DNA from: Thermospira aquatica
GTDB taxonomy: Bacteria > Spirochaetota > Brevinematia > Brevinematales > Thermospiraceae
Assembly (NCBI RefSeq): GCF_023525255.1
Contig: NZ_CP073355.1
Location: forward strand, 806,001 to 870,000
Reading direction: 5' to 3'
Length of the DNA: 64,000 nt
In this document: positions 17,641 through 26,784 of the stretch, piece by piece
Position numbering within the stretch: position 1 is the stretch's first letter
How the letters are laid out: each line of letters opens with the position of its first letter
Notes under the pieces: model-generated
Seen by the model: only the letters and a program-made list of their open reading frames with translations
Database searches by the model: none
Told to the model about the DNA's origin: nothing
Translations under genes and position numbers: made by a program

Positions 17641-19869
17641 TTAAATCTTAAATAGACCAAAAAGCTGATTCAACACCAGAATTGTGGAGCCAAACACAAT
17701 GGAGACCATGCTCATAAGTTTGATAAGGATGTTAAGTGAAGGACCGGAGGTGTCTTTGAGCGGATCGCCAATTGTATCGCCTACGACACCGGCTTTATGG
17801 GCATCACTGTGCTTTCCACCAAAGTGCCCGTTTTCGATATACTTTTTCGCGTTGTCCCAGGCACCACCAGCATTGGCCATCATAATAGCCATGGGGAAAC
17901 CAGAGACGAGAGCACCCGCCAGTACCCCTACCAGGGCACGAACACCAAGCAGTGTTCCGACCAGTACCGGAATAATAATGGCAATCAGGGCTGGAAGAAT
18001 CATTTCCAACTGGGCTGCCTCAGTGCTGATACGCACACATCGCTTGTAATCGGGTTTATCGGTTCCTTTTAGGATTCCGGGCTTTTCTTTAAACTGACGG
18101 CGAACCTCTTCTACCATTTTGTTGGCTGCTCTACCAACCGCACTCATAGTAAGAGCACTGAAGAGGAAAGGAGCCATTGCTCCTATGAAGAGTCCTGTCA
18201 ATGTTTCGACAGAAATCACATTTGCTATGAGGGAGAAATCTGGGTTTGTTGCACGTACCACGCGTTCAATCTCATCCTTGAAAGCAGCCAAAAGAGCCAG
18301 TGCGGTAAGGGCTGCCGAACCAATGGCGTATCCCTTTCCGGTTGCTGCTGTTGTATTACCAAGAGCATCGAGAGCATCTGTTCTCTCTCGGACCTCGGAA
18401 CCAAGTCCCCCTGCATCTCCTGCCATTTCAGCAATACCCCCGGCATTGTCAGCTACGGGGCCATAGGCATCGGTTGAGAGGGTGATACCAAGGGTCGAAA
18501 GCATGCCCACCGCAGCGATACTAATACCGTACAATCCACGAGCAATAGACATTGCGCCACCAGCGAGATAGTAAGCAGCTACAACGGCGGCCCCTACAAT
18601 TACTACCGAAATCCACGTAGAAAGCATTCCCAGAGAAAGACCGCCAATGACGAGGGTTGCGGCGCCTGTCTGAGATTGTGCACTGAGATCTCGGGTAGGT
18701 TTATAACTTGCGGAGGTAAAATACTCGGTAAAAAATCCTATGAGGTTTCCTGCAAGAAGTCCCACAAAAATAGAGCCCCAGATACCAAAGTTTTCCTTGC
18801 CCATCACATAATAAACAGCGACCGCCGCAAAAATGGCTATGAGCAGGGAAGATCCGTAAATACCCTTTCGGAGTGCCTTGAGAAGCACTTCCTGGGAGGC
18901 TTTGTTGTCTTTTGTCTGAACAAGAAAAGTTCCAAGAATAGAAGCCAGTACTCCCAGTGCCGCCATACTCATCGGAATAGTTATGGCACGAAGTGGGCTT
19001 TCAGGAAAGGCTACTACACCCAGAGCCATCGTGGCCACGATAGAACCAACATAGCTTTCATAAAGATCGGCTCCCATCCCAGCAACATCTCCCACATTGT
19101 CTCCCACATTATCAGCAATGGTGGCAGGGTTTCTTGGATCATCTTCAGGAATACCTGCTTCCACCTTACCCACAATGTCTGCTCCAACATCGGCAGACTT
19201 GGTATAGATACCACCACCAACACGGGCAAACAAAGCCATAGAAGAAGCACCCATTCCAAACGTGATCATGGCTTCTGTGATTCGCTTAATCGTCTCTGCC
19301 TGATCGAGGCCCACAACACTCCCATAATACCAGCGAAGACCGTAATACCAGAGTGAGAGGTCAAGAAGACCTAATCCGACTACTACCATGCCCATCACTG
19401 AACCAGCAGTGAAGGCCACACGCAGTCCGGGATTAAGTCCATCGCGAGCAGCCCAGGCTGTTCGCGCATTTGCACGGGTAGCTATTGCCATGCCGATGAA
19501 ACCAGAAAGACCTGAAAAGAAACCACCTGTCAAAAAAGCAAACGGTACAAAGGGTGTCAGAAGCTTTGCTCCAAAGGAAAGATAGAGCAACAACACAAAA
19601 ATTACTGCAAAAAATATCCCTACAATCTTGTATTGCTGCGCAAGATAAGCATAGGCTCCTTCACGAATAGCCAGGGAAATCTCTTTTGTCTTTTCACTTC
19701 CCTCGTTTTTACGAAGTACATAGGACATCGCATACACCACATAGAGCAGGGCTATCAATGCCGCGACGGGAGTTACCCAGGTAATATCCATGGGAGTGCC
19801 CTGAGCAAATCCAAAGCCAGTCATTCCAAAGAGAAAAAGCATTATCCACCAGGTGAGTGCATTTTTCAT
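17641..19869 (-). CDS. hppA: Membrane-bound ion-pumping pyrophosphatase, K+-dependent type
   Basis: 742 residues when started at 19869, directly after GGAAGGAGG; six more codons upstream are open but lack a ribosome site. About 16 membrane helices. DVGADIVGKVEAGIPEDD, NPATIADNVGDNVGDVAGMG and DTIGDPLKDTSGPSLN are the pyrophosphate-binding acidic motifs. GNTTAATGKGYAIGSAAL has Ala where the K+-independent class has Lys, which places it in the K+-dependent class. That class includes both Na+ and H+ pumps; which ion this one moves cannot be settled by eye. It couples PPi hydrolysis to an ion gradient across the inner membrane. It heads the transcript with the substrate-binding lipoprotein. Confidence 0.95.
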   Translation of the reverse strand: MKNALTWWIMLFLFGMTGFGFAQGTPMDITWVTPVAALIALLYVVYAMSYVLRKNEGSEKTKEISLAIREGAYAYLAQQYKIVGIFFAVIFVLLLYLSFGAKLLTPFVPFAFLTGGFFSGLSGFIGMAIATRANARTAWAARDGLNPGLRVAFTAGSVMGMVVVGLGLLDLSLWYYGLRWYYGSVVGLDQAETIKRITEAMITFGMGASSMALFARVGGGIYTKSADVGADIVGKVEAGIPEDDPRNPATIADNVGDNVGDVAGMGADLYESYVGSIVATMALGVVAFPESPLRAITIPMSMAALGVLASILGTFLVQTKDNKASQEVLLKALRKGIYGSSLLIAIFAAVAVYYVMGKENFGIWGSIFVGLLAGNLIGFFTEYFTSASYKPTRDLSAQSQTGAATLVIGGLSLGMLSTWISVVIVGAAVVAAYYLAGGAMSIARGLYGISIAAVGMLSTLGITLSTDAYGPVADNAGGIAEMAGDAGGLGSEVRERTDALDALGNTTAATGKGYAIGSAALTALALLAAFKDEIERVVRATNPDFSLIANVISVETLTGLFIGAMAPFLFSALTMSAVGRAANKMVEEVRRQFKEKPGILKGTDKPDYKRCVRISTEAAQLEMILPALIAIIIPVLVGTLLGVRALVGVLAGALVSGFPMAIMMANAGGAWDNAKKYIENGHFGGKHSDAHKAGVVGDTIGDPLKDTSGPSLNILIKLMSMVSIVFGSTILVLNQLFGLFKI

Positions 19870-19901
19870 AGGAAACCTCCTTCCCAATATAGATTTCCTA
19901 T

Positions 19902-19930
19902 ATCATATATCAAAAAAGAATTTGTGTCAA
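19902..19930 (-). promoter_or_regulatory. hppA promoter
   Basis: Minus strand TTGACA (19930-19925), 17 bases, TATGAT (19907-19902), a near-consensus pair 33 bases before the start. Confidence 0.72.
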
Positions 19931-20079
19931 GGCTTTATTGAAAAAATATTTCCGTGTCGTTGTTTGTTTTTCTTTATCTATAGCAACTTATTACTCTCCC
20001 CGAGTTTTCAAAAGGGCTTATGAAGATTATATTTTTTTTCTTTTTTTGCCGATAATTAAAAAAAATTGGATGGTGAACG

Positions 20080-20952
20080 ATGAATCGAAAAAACTTGTTT
20101 CTTTTCCTTTGCGGCATGTCTCTTTTTGTTTTCGGAACCTCATCTGTGTCAATTGAAGAAGCAACAGCGCAGTATATTTATTCCCTCTATCAGAAACATC
20201 GATATACCGATGTTACAGTAGAGGTGAGAAATTTTTTGAGTCGCTACCCTTTATCGTCTCTTTATATTCCAGTGGCTATTATCGGAGGAGAAGCTGCTTA
20301 CAAAGACAAAAACTATAATCTTGGGCGTTACTTTTTTGAGCAGGCATTCAAAAAAGCCAAACAACCCCACCAGGTTAAACAATCTCTCCTTGGCATGGCA
20401 AAATGTAGCTATAAACTTGGTCTCTACCAGGAAGCAGCGAAACTTTTTGAGTCTTATGCCCGGGAGTTTGATGATCCCGTCGTAACTCCTGCTGTTCTCT
20501 ACTATGCTCAGGTCTGTGCTCTGGCAGCAAACGACCAGGAAAATGCCCAACGCTACCAACAATGGCATGCCTCTCGCTATCCCGAAAGCCCTTATCTTTC
20601 CCTGCTCGCATCTGCTTCTTCAAGAGATACATCTTTTTCCATCGAGCACAGTGTCAAATCTTCTCCTGAAGAAAAAGAACAAAAAAAAGAGAGCCCACCT
20701 CTTAATGAGGTTTCCTTTTCTATGCCCTCGTCGGAAACAAGTAACACCATTCTTCTCACCAACTGGGTAGTAGTGACCACGACAAATACCTTTACCAATG
20801 AAAAAGCAACCGAGAAAGAGCAAACTCTTGCTCTTGTTGAGGAAAACAACCGTTATCTCTCTCTTTTAGAGGTCAAGGCAAAACTTCTTCAGCTTAAAGC
20901 TCGAGCCCTCGATGATGAACTCTCAGAGCTTGGCATAGGAGGGTTGGAATGA
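20080..20952 (+). CDS. Exported TPR-like protein, first gene of the envelope operon
   Basis: 290 residues. Signal peptide about 1-22 (LFLFLCGMSLFVFG). Residues 25-190 are helical repeats of the outer-membrane-lipoprotein/YbgF type: GGEAAYKDKNYNLGRYFFEQ, LLGMAKCSYKLGLYQEAAKL, LYYAQVCALAANDQENAQRY. The remainder is a Ser/Glu/Lys-rich linker and a short C-terminal coiled coil. No enzyme motif. It likely works in the periplasm as a protein-interaction module. Its stop overlaps the next start by 4 bases (ATGA). The 150 bases upstream, shared with the divergent hppA promoter, show no convincing plus-strand -35/-10 pair. Confidence 0.7.
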   Translation: MNRKNLFLFLCGMSLFVFGTSSVSIEEATAQYIYSLYQKHRYTDVTVEVRNFLSRYPLSSLYIPVAIIGGEAAYKDKNYNLGRYFFEQAFKKAKQPHQVKQSLLGMAKCSYKLGLYQEAAKLFESYAREFDDPVVTPAVLYYAQVCALAANDQENAQRYQQWHASRYPESPYLSLLASASSRDTSFSIEHSVKSSPEEKEQKKESPPLNEVSFSMPSSETSNTILLTNWVVVTTTNTFTNEKATEKEQTLALVEENNRYLSLLEVKAKLLQLKARALDDELSELGIGGLE

Positions 20953-22577
20953 AACGCATTCTTCTTCTTCTTTTTTGTATAACATCTTCATTCTTTTCGA
21001 TAGAATGGATGCCTTTTGAGGGTAAAAACTGGCGTTTTTCTCTCGATGGAGATTCAGGAGGGTTTGTATTTTTCTCATCCAAAACAAACTATCTTTACTA
21101 TGAAAGTGACACTGCGACTCCAACATCAGGGATATTGGTACTTTACGAAGGATCCGCGACACCCTTTTCTCCTTTCTCTCCTTTTCTTTCCTGGAATATC
21201 CGATGGCAAAAGACGAATCATGTGATTTTTGGTCGGGCGACATGGGAAAGTATCGTCTACACCTCGGCGTGTTTTCTCACCAACAATGGACAACAGATGT
21301 TTGTGATTCTTGCCACCCACATCTCCAATACTTCTTCTGAGGCTAAAGAAGTAGGATTTCGGTATCTTCTTGATACAACTTTAGAAGAAAATGGTACGGG
21401 ACCTCTGTTTGTTTTTGAGAATGGGGCACCTGTGATGAATGAAATGGAGATTTCCCTTAACCAATATGGAAAGTATATACTCAGTGGTCAAAAATCAGGG
21501 ATCTATCTGTTGCCTGCTTACAATGGCTTTTCACCAAGGGCTATTTATCTTGCCAATTATCATAGATTAAAAACAAGCGAGGTGAATGTTCGTATTGAGC
21601 CAAGTGCTCATTTTACTTACGATACGAGAGGGAAAAGGGATGGGGCTATTCTTGTCGATTACCGTTATCGCCTACGTCCTGGTGAAACCATAGAGGGGGG
21701 GATTGTACTTTCGCTTGAACCTCTTCCTTTATTGCAATGGAATACCTCACTTTTTGATTTTCTTCCACAACCTCAAGAAAAGAAAAAAATTATTCCCTCA
21801 ACCTCTTCAAATACGAAAGCTTTTTCTTGGTGGCCCTTTTTCAAACAAAAAACGAATGTTGTTTATATAACGAATACGATTGAAGTAATACCAGGAGATG
21901 AGAATTATCTTGCTCTTCAGCAATCGTTTATTGACAGACTGGAGAAGATTCTTTTTCTCATGACAAACCAGAGCCCTGCACTTTCAAGTAATGTTGCTTC
22001 TTCTCTTTCCAAGTCTCCTGATCCTGGTACTCATGAGGGATTCTCTTCACCCCAGGCAAGTTGGCTTCCCTCAGATGATCCCTTTGGACGCTTTTCGGAT
22101 TCTCTTCCCAAATCCAGGCCATTTCAAACGAATCAAATGCCAACTTTAATTCCGTTCGCAGAGAAACAGGAGAGCCCTTCTACTCCGTTACCATCAGTGC
22201 AGCCTTCTGAGAACTTTTCTCAACCGAGAGAAAGCACTGTTTTCATAACCAACGTGATTACCAACTACATAACCCTCACGAATGTTGAAAACACGAATGT
22301 CGAAAGGGCTCAAGGGTATAGAATTCAGGAAGAAACAGAAAAAAATCAGTTAAAGATGTATGAGGAAAAAATTCAGCAACTTCAGAGACAACTTTTTGAA
22401 AAAGAAACCACCCAGAGTGCTCAAAAAAAGCTTCTTCTCATCGAAAAAAGGCTAGAACTTTTGAACTGGCTTCTTGAACGAAGCTCAAAGGTCAATCTGA
22501 GCGCAGAGGATATTGCTGCCATGAATGCTGAACTTGACCTTCTTCTCAAAAGTCTGGAGGAAGAGAACAAACGATGA
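20949..22577 (+). CDS. Exported protein of unknown function with C-terminal coiled coil
   Basis: 542 residues, not recognised. Signal peptide about 1-17 (ILLLLFCITSSFF). Residues 20-270 look like an all-beta domain, with alternating aromatic/polar strands (GGFVFFSSKTNYLYYES, VIFGRATWESIVYT, YRLRPGETIEGGIVLS). Then a Pro/Ser-rich linker to about 430, and coiled coil to the end (EEKIQQLQRQLFEKE and EKRLELLNWLLERSS). Repeated YITNT/FITNVITN segments flank the linker. It starts within the stop of the TPR gene before it and overlaps the next start, so all three are translationally coupled. Probably a structural envelope or secretion accessory component. Confidence 0.65.
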   Translation: MKRILLLLFCITSSFFSIEWMPFEGKNWRFSLDGDSGGFVFFSSKTNYLYYESDTATPTSGILVLYEGSATPFSPFSPFLSWNIRWQKTNHVIFGRATWESIVYTSACFLTNNGQQMFVILATHISNTSSEAKEVGFRYLLDTTLEENGTGPLFVFENGAPVMNEMEISLNQYGKYILSGQKSGIYLLPAYNGFSPRAIYLANYHRLKTSEVNVRIEPSAHFTYDTRGKRDGAILVDYRYRLRPGETIEGGIVLSLEPLPLLQWNTSLFDFLPQPQEKKKIIPSTSSNTKAFSWWPFFKQKTNVVYITNTIEVIPGDENYLALQQSFIDRLEKILFLMTNQSPALSSNVASSLSKSPDPGTHEGFSSPQASWLPSDDPFGRFSDSLPKSRPFQTNQMPTLIPFAEKQESPSTPLPSVQPSENFSQPRESTVFITNVITNYITLTNVENTNVERAQGYRIQEETEKNQLKMYEEKIQQLQRQLFEKETTQSAQKKLLLIEKRLELLNWLLERSSKVNLSAEDIAAMNAELDLLLKSLEEENKR

Positions 22578-23272
22578 AGTATAGATGGTTTTCTTCTCTT
22601 TTTTTCGTAGTTCCGATAGCTATTCTTTTGATGAGTGCAGGTGAAGATGTTTTTGAAAAAGGGTTGGGATTTTATAAAGAGAAAAAGTTTCTCCTGGCCA
22701 TTGGAGCCTTTCGGAATGCTGCGGAACTCGGCAATAAAGATCCCAAACTTTACCTTCTGCTGGGAAACAGTTATGTGGGCATTGACGATTATGATAAAGC
22801 GATAGAAAGCTACCAAAAAGGGTTACAGTCTGGTCTTCCCCTTGCCTACTATGGGGTGTATTACTTCAACCTTGGCTATACCTATGGGCTAAAAAAACTT
22901 TATCAACAAGCTGTTGTTACTTTTGATCAGGCTCTGGCCTATGATACGAATCTCACTCATGCCTATTGGTACAAGGGCATGCTTTATTATAAAATGCGCG
23001 ATAGAACCAATACCATTCGAGAATGGGAAACCTATCTCGTTGTTAATCCCACAGGACCACAGAGTGATAACATTCGTCGGGCACTTGAACTTCTTCGGGA
23101 TCCAAACTTTAATTTTCCCGATGATCTTGTGAAAAATCCCATGGAACGACTCACCAATACAGAAAGTGTGGTTGCCGAGCCATTGATCGATATTAGTGGC
23201 GCGCTGGGTGACTATAAGCCAGAAGACAAAGGAAAAGCTGAAGATACATCTGTCGAGGATATAGAAAAATAG
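22574..23272 (+). CDS. Exported TPR protein
   Basis: 232 residues. Signal peptide about 1-22. About four TPRs follow: VFEKGLGFYKEKKFLLAIGA, LYLLLGNSYVGIDDYDKAIE, YFNLGYTYGLKKLYQQAVVT and AYWYKGMLYYKMRDRTNTIR. The C-terminal 45 residues are charged and look disordered. It overlaps the previous stop (ATGA) and ends 10 bases before the next start, so it belongs to the same transcript. Expected to be a periplasmic scaffold that binds other operon products. No catalytic residues seen. Confidence 0.75.
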   Translation: MKYRWFSSLFFVVPIAILLMSAGEDVFEKGLGFYKEKKFLLAIGAFRNAAELGNKDPKLYLLLGNSYVGIDDYDKAIESYQKGLQSGLPLAYYGVYYFNLGYTYGLKKLYQQAVVTFDQALAYDTNLTHAYWYKGMLYYKMRDRTNTIREWETYLVVNPTGPQSDNIRRALELLRDPNFNFPDDLVKNPMERLTNTESVVAEPLIDISGALGDYKPEDKGKAEDTSVEDIEK

Positions 23273-23282
23273 GAGGTTGGTT

Positions 23283-25145
23283 ATGACTGAGAAAAAAAAT
23301 ACCTCTCGGAAACAAGGAGCAAAACCAAAAGCAGTTCAAAAAGGAAAGGTTGTTTCAAAAAAACCATCGAAAGAAGAGGAAAAGAAACAATGGTTGCTTC
23401 TTGGACTTCTTGGCTTGTTGCTTGTTCTTACCCCGATCGTTTGGGTTGGTTTCTCAGGTGGTGGTAAAGCAAAACAGATAGAGAAATACCTCTCCCTGGC
23501 AGAAGAATATGCCAACAATGAGGCTTATGATCGTGCGCTTGACTATCTGGACAAAGCCTTTGAACTTGATCCCAATGACCCACGTATCAAGGAACTCCGG
23601 GATGCTATTATACGGGCACAGAAAAACAAAGAAAAACTCAAAGAAGATGAGATGAAAGACCTTCTCAAGAAAACCGCGCAAGCCACTTCGCCAACACCGC
23701 TCGAAAAAACCACTACCGTCGAAAAAAAGGAAAAACCTCAAGTAGAACAGGTTTCTGCTAAAGAAAGTGCAGCAGAGCAGTACAAAAAGTATATGGAAAA
23801 CGGCAAAAAATATCTTGAGAACAACTACTTTGATGAAGCCATCAAAGAGTTTGAGAAAGCCAGGAAAATAGAAGCTACTCCCGAGGTCGATGCTTATGAG
23901 GCTGTTTCCTATTACGGTAAAAAGGATATAGGCAAAGCCCAAAGCCTTGCCCAGGCGGCCATCCAAAAAGATCCCAAACAGGGGCCTGCCCATTACACTC
24001 TCGGAAAGATCCTCTATGACAAGGACCTCAATGATGAGGCACTGGCTTCTTTTAAAAAGGCTATCGAGGGCGATTATGAAACAGCGGATATGTACTATTC
24101 CATGGGTGTGATTTACTACATGAAAAAGCTTTACAACGATGCGAAATCATCTTTTCAAAAAGCTGTTTCCCTTGATCCAAAGCATGCCAAGGCTTATTAC
24201 AATCTTGGTCTTACCTATATGGCCCTCAATGACAATAACAATGCCCTCAAGGCTTTTGACCAGAATCTTCAGCTTGAGCCCACGAATGCCAAGACAATGA
24301 TCAACATTGGCACCATTTATTACAATGCCAAACAATTTTCTCAGGCAGAAAAGTTTTTTGCACGCGCTGTGGAAATCGAACCAAACAATGACCGGGCGCT
24401 CGTCAAACTTGGGAATACCTATGAGGAACTCAAACAGTTTACACGGGCTCTTTCCGTTTATCAAAAAGCCTATCAGGTCAATCCCAAAAACTATCTGTGT
24501 TCTTTCAACTACGCGCGCATGCTTGTTTACACCGAGCGCTACGCTGAGGCTTTAAAATACTACAGTGAGTCTATACAGCAGAAAAATGACTATGCACCAG
24601 CCTATTACAACATGGCCAATGCCTACTTTTTGATGAAAGAGTATGCCCAGGCGGAAGAAAACTATCAAAAGGCCATTCAGCTTGATAGATACGATCCCGA
24701 ACCTTATCTGGGATTGGGAAGCATGTATCTTGCCAAACAGGAATATGAAAAAGCCCTTTCTGCTTTTAAAAAGGCTGCGGATCTTCAGCCAAGGAGTTTT
24801 ATTGCTTACAAAGGAATAGGAGATGCTTATGCCAGGGCAGAGATCTACGAGGATGCTATAAACGCCTACAAAAAGGCTCTCGAGATCAATCCAACGGACG
24901 TTAATGTTCTAGAAAGTCTTGGGGATATCTATACCCGACAAAAGGATTATAGCAATGCTGCTGTTTCCTACGAGAAATATGTCAAGCTTTCCCAAAAAAA
25001 TGCAGATGTGTATCTTAAGCTAGCCGAGAGCTATATTCAATTAAAAGATAACGCCAAGGCAAAAGCCACTCTTCTTGAGCTTAAGGATCGTTTTCCGAAC
25101 TACAAAAATATGTCTAAGGTTGACTATTATTTGAGTCAACTGTAA
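23283..25145 (+). CDS. Membrane-anchored protein with a long TPR array
   Basis: 620 residues, starting at the ATG that follows AGGAGGTTGGTT. A Lys-rich cytoplasmic N-terminus of about 36 residues precedes one transmembrane helix (about 37-58, LLLGLLGLLLVLTPIVWVGF). One TPR, a Lys/Thr/Glu linker, then at least a dozen consecutive TPRs to the end. Typical units are AHYTLGKILYDKDLNDEALA, AYYNLGLTYMALNDNNNALK and PYLGLGSMYLAKQEYEKALS. Topology puts the array outside the cytoplasmic membrane. Such arrays usually assemble multi-protein complexes; partners are presumably the neighbouring exported proteins. Confidence 0.8.
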   Translation: MTEKKNTSRKQGAKPKAVQKGKVVSKKPSKEEEKKQWLLLGLLGLLLVLTPIVWVGFSGGGKAKQIEKYLSLAEEYANNEAYDRALDYLDKAFELDPNDPRIKELRDAIIRAQKNKEKLKEDEMKDLLKKTAQATSPTPLEKTTTVEKKEKPQVEQVSAKESAAEQYKKYMENGKKYLENNYFDEAIKEFEKARKIEATPEVDAYEAVSYYGKKDIGKAQSLAQAAIQKDPKQGPAHYTLGKILYDKDLNDEALASFKKAIEGDYETADMYYSMGVIYYMKKLYNDAKSSFQKAVSLDPKHAKAYYNLGLTYMALNDNNNALKAFDQNLQLEPTNAKTMINIGTIYYNAKQFSQAEKFFARAVEIEPNNDRALVKLGNTYEELKQFTRALSVYQKAYQVNPKNYLCSFNYARMLVYTERYAEALKYYSESIQQKNDYAPAYYNMANAYFLMKEYAQAEENYQKAIQLDRYDPEPYLGLGSMYLAKQEYEKALSAFKKAADLQPRSFIAYKGIGDAYARAEIYEDAINAYKKALEINPTDVNVLESLGDIYTRQKDYSNAAVSYEKYVKLSQKNADVYLKLAESYIQLKDNAKAKATLLELKDRFPNYKNMSKVDYYLSQL

Positions 25146-25184
25146 AATATATAAGGTGATAATTTTTTTAGAAAAGGAGTGCGT

Positions 25185-26552
25185 ATGACGTGGGATGTTA
25201 TAGTTATTGTGCTTTTGGTAGTCAGTGTGGGGTTTCTTGTCTTTCTTTATGTTATGAATAACTTTATTGCGCCTCATCGTCTTGATTCGATTAAGACCTT
25301 AATTGACAATCAAAAGTATGATCAGGCGATTAATGCATTGAATGCTATTCTCAAAAAAGATGATAAAAACCCTCTCGCACACCTTTATCTTGCCGAAGCC
25401 TGTTACCTCTCAGGAAATTTTGAGATGGCCCTTGTTGAATATAAACAAACATTGAGTTCAGGAAAGTTTTCCAATTCTGCTACGGAGAAAAGTATTCATC
25501 GCCGTCTGGCAGATATTTACATGCGTTTTAATCAGCTGGAAGAGGCGCAGAAAGAATACCTTGTGCTTTCCCAGATGGATCCGCAAAATGCGGAATATCT
25601 CTTTCAAATCGGGAATATCTTTTACCAGCGAGGCATGAAAGAACATGCCTTTAGTTATCTTGATAGGGCCATCAAATCAGGCAAGGCTTCTCCCCAGATT
25701 TATTTTATCATGGGAAAGATTCTCTATGAAATGAACAAGGCAGCTGAGGCTTTGAACTACTTTACTAACTGTGTAAAACTGGAACCCAAGAATATGGAAG
25801 CCCATTACTATATTGGAATGATTCTCAAATCCATGAATAGCTACGGAAAGGCTGTTCAGGAATTTGATGTGGCGGAACAAGCGCGGGACAATCAACTCAA
25901 GGTGAAGGCTATTTTCCAGAAAGGTCTCTGTAAAATGGAAGTTGGGGATAATGATGGGGCCAAAGCAGATTTTGAACGTGCGTTAAAGTATTCAAACGAA
26001 GAGAACAATGTCACTATTGCTATTCGGTACACACTTGGACTTATCTACGAAAAAGAACGCCGACTGGTTGAGGCGGTGGAACAATGGGAAAAGGTTGCCC
26101 AACTCCGTCCTAACTTTCAGGATGTCCAGACAAAACTGACTCTTTATGAGGATCTTCGGGTAGACGATAGGCTCAAAGATCTGCTGACAGCTACACCAAC
26201 TACCTTTGAGATTATCGCTCAGAACATGCTCAAAGCCATTGGGTATGAACCTATTGAAGTCAAGCCTCTGGATGGTGATAATCTTGAAATTGTAGGGATA
26301 GAAAAATCGGTCAAATGGCGAAACGTTCGTGGAGGAAGGGTGCTTGTGATGTTTTCACGAGACAATGAAGATGTTCCGGAAGATCTGGTAGCAAAACTTA
26401 CCGAAAAAATGAAAAACATTCATGCGACTCGAGGTGTTTACATCACTACCGGAAAGTTTACTCCCCAGGCTCTCCGTTATGCGGAAAACAGACCGCTCGA
26501 TCTTTACGATAGGCAAAAGCTTACTGATCTTCTTAAGAAAAGTGGGTATTAA
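25185..26552 (+). CDS. Membrane-anchored TPR protein with a C-terminal Mrr-like nuclease-fold domain
   Basis: 455 residues, starting at 25185 after AAAAGGAG. One N-terminal transmembrane helix (about residues 4-25) precedes TPRs to about 330. The last 115 residues are an Mrr/restriction-endonuclease-like domain: FEIIAQNMLKAIGYEPIEVK, then DNLEIVGIEKSVKWRN, and GVYITTGKFTPQALRYAENR with DLYDRQKLTDLL. In active Mrr domains the middle strand carries Gln-x-Lys; here the place reads VLVMFSRDNED with no Lys, so nuclease activity is doubtful. Unlike its neighbours this gene's TPRs follow a single short anchor, so the side of the membrane on which it works is uncertain. Confidence 0.72.
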   Translation: MTWDVIVIVLLVVSVGFLVFLYVMNNFIAPHRLDSIKTLIDNQKYDQAINALNAILKKDDKNPLAHLYLAEACYLSGNFEMALVEYKQTLSSGKFSNSATEKSIHRRLADIYMRFNQLEEAQKEYLVLSQMDPQNAEYLFQIGNIFYQRGMKEHAFSYLDRAIKSGKASPQIYFIMGKILYEMNKAAEALNYFTNCVKLEPKNMEAHYYIGMILKSMNSYGKAVQEFDVAEQARDNQLKVKAIFQKGLCKMEVGDNDGAKADFERALKYSNEENNVTIAIRYTLGLIYEKERRLVEAVEQWEKVAQLRPNFQDVQTKLTLYEDLRVDDRLKDLLTATPTTFEIIAQNMLKAIGYEPIEVKPLDGDNLEIVGIEKSVKWRNVRGGRVLVMFSRDNEDVPEDLVAKLTEKMKNIHATRGVYITTGKFTPQALRYAENRPLDLYDRQKLTDLLKKSGY

Positions 26553-26557
26553 GGTTT

Positions 26558-26737
26558 ATGCGAGTAGTGTGGGGTATCTTTTTGTTGTTGAGTCTTTTTT
26601 TTACTCTCTACGACTTTTTTTTGGGAAATGTTTTCCAAGATCCTGTTCATCCAGCCCTTGTTTCTTTTTTCTGTTTTGTCATGGGGGGGCTTTTTTTCTT
26701 GTCTTTTTATAAAGAAACGAAAAAAGAAAATAAATAA
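26558..26737 (+). CDS. Small two-helix membrane protein
   Basis: 59 residues, not in any family I recognise. The ATG at 26558 follows the TPR-Mrr stop by 5 bases and the gene ends just before the operon terminator, which supports it as the last gene of the transcript. Two hydrophobic helices (about 4-24, VWGIFLLLSLFFTLYDFFLG, and 34-51, LVSFFCFVMGGLFFLSFY) are followed by a Lys-rich tail (KETKKENK). The positive tail suggests both ends face the cytoplasm. It has no clear ribosome site and may depend on translational coupling. Confidence 0.5.
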   Translation: MRVVWGIFLLLSLFFTLYDFFLGNVFQDPVHPALVSFFCFVMGGLFFLSFYKETKKENK

Positions 26738-26739
26738 AA

Positions 26740-26769
26740 AGAAGGAAGCAGCCTGTTGTGCTTCCTTCT
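26740..26769. terminator. Bidirectional terminator between the TPR operon and the convergent lipoprotein gene
   Basis: Arms AGAAGGAAGCA (26740-26750) and TGCTTCCTTCT (26759-26769), 8-base loop. T-rich tracts follow on both strands, so it can serve both convergent transcripts. Confidence 0.85.
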
Positions 26770-26784
26770 TCCGTGTTGTTTTTT

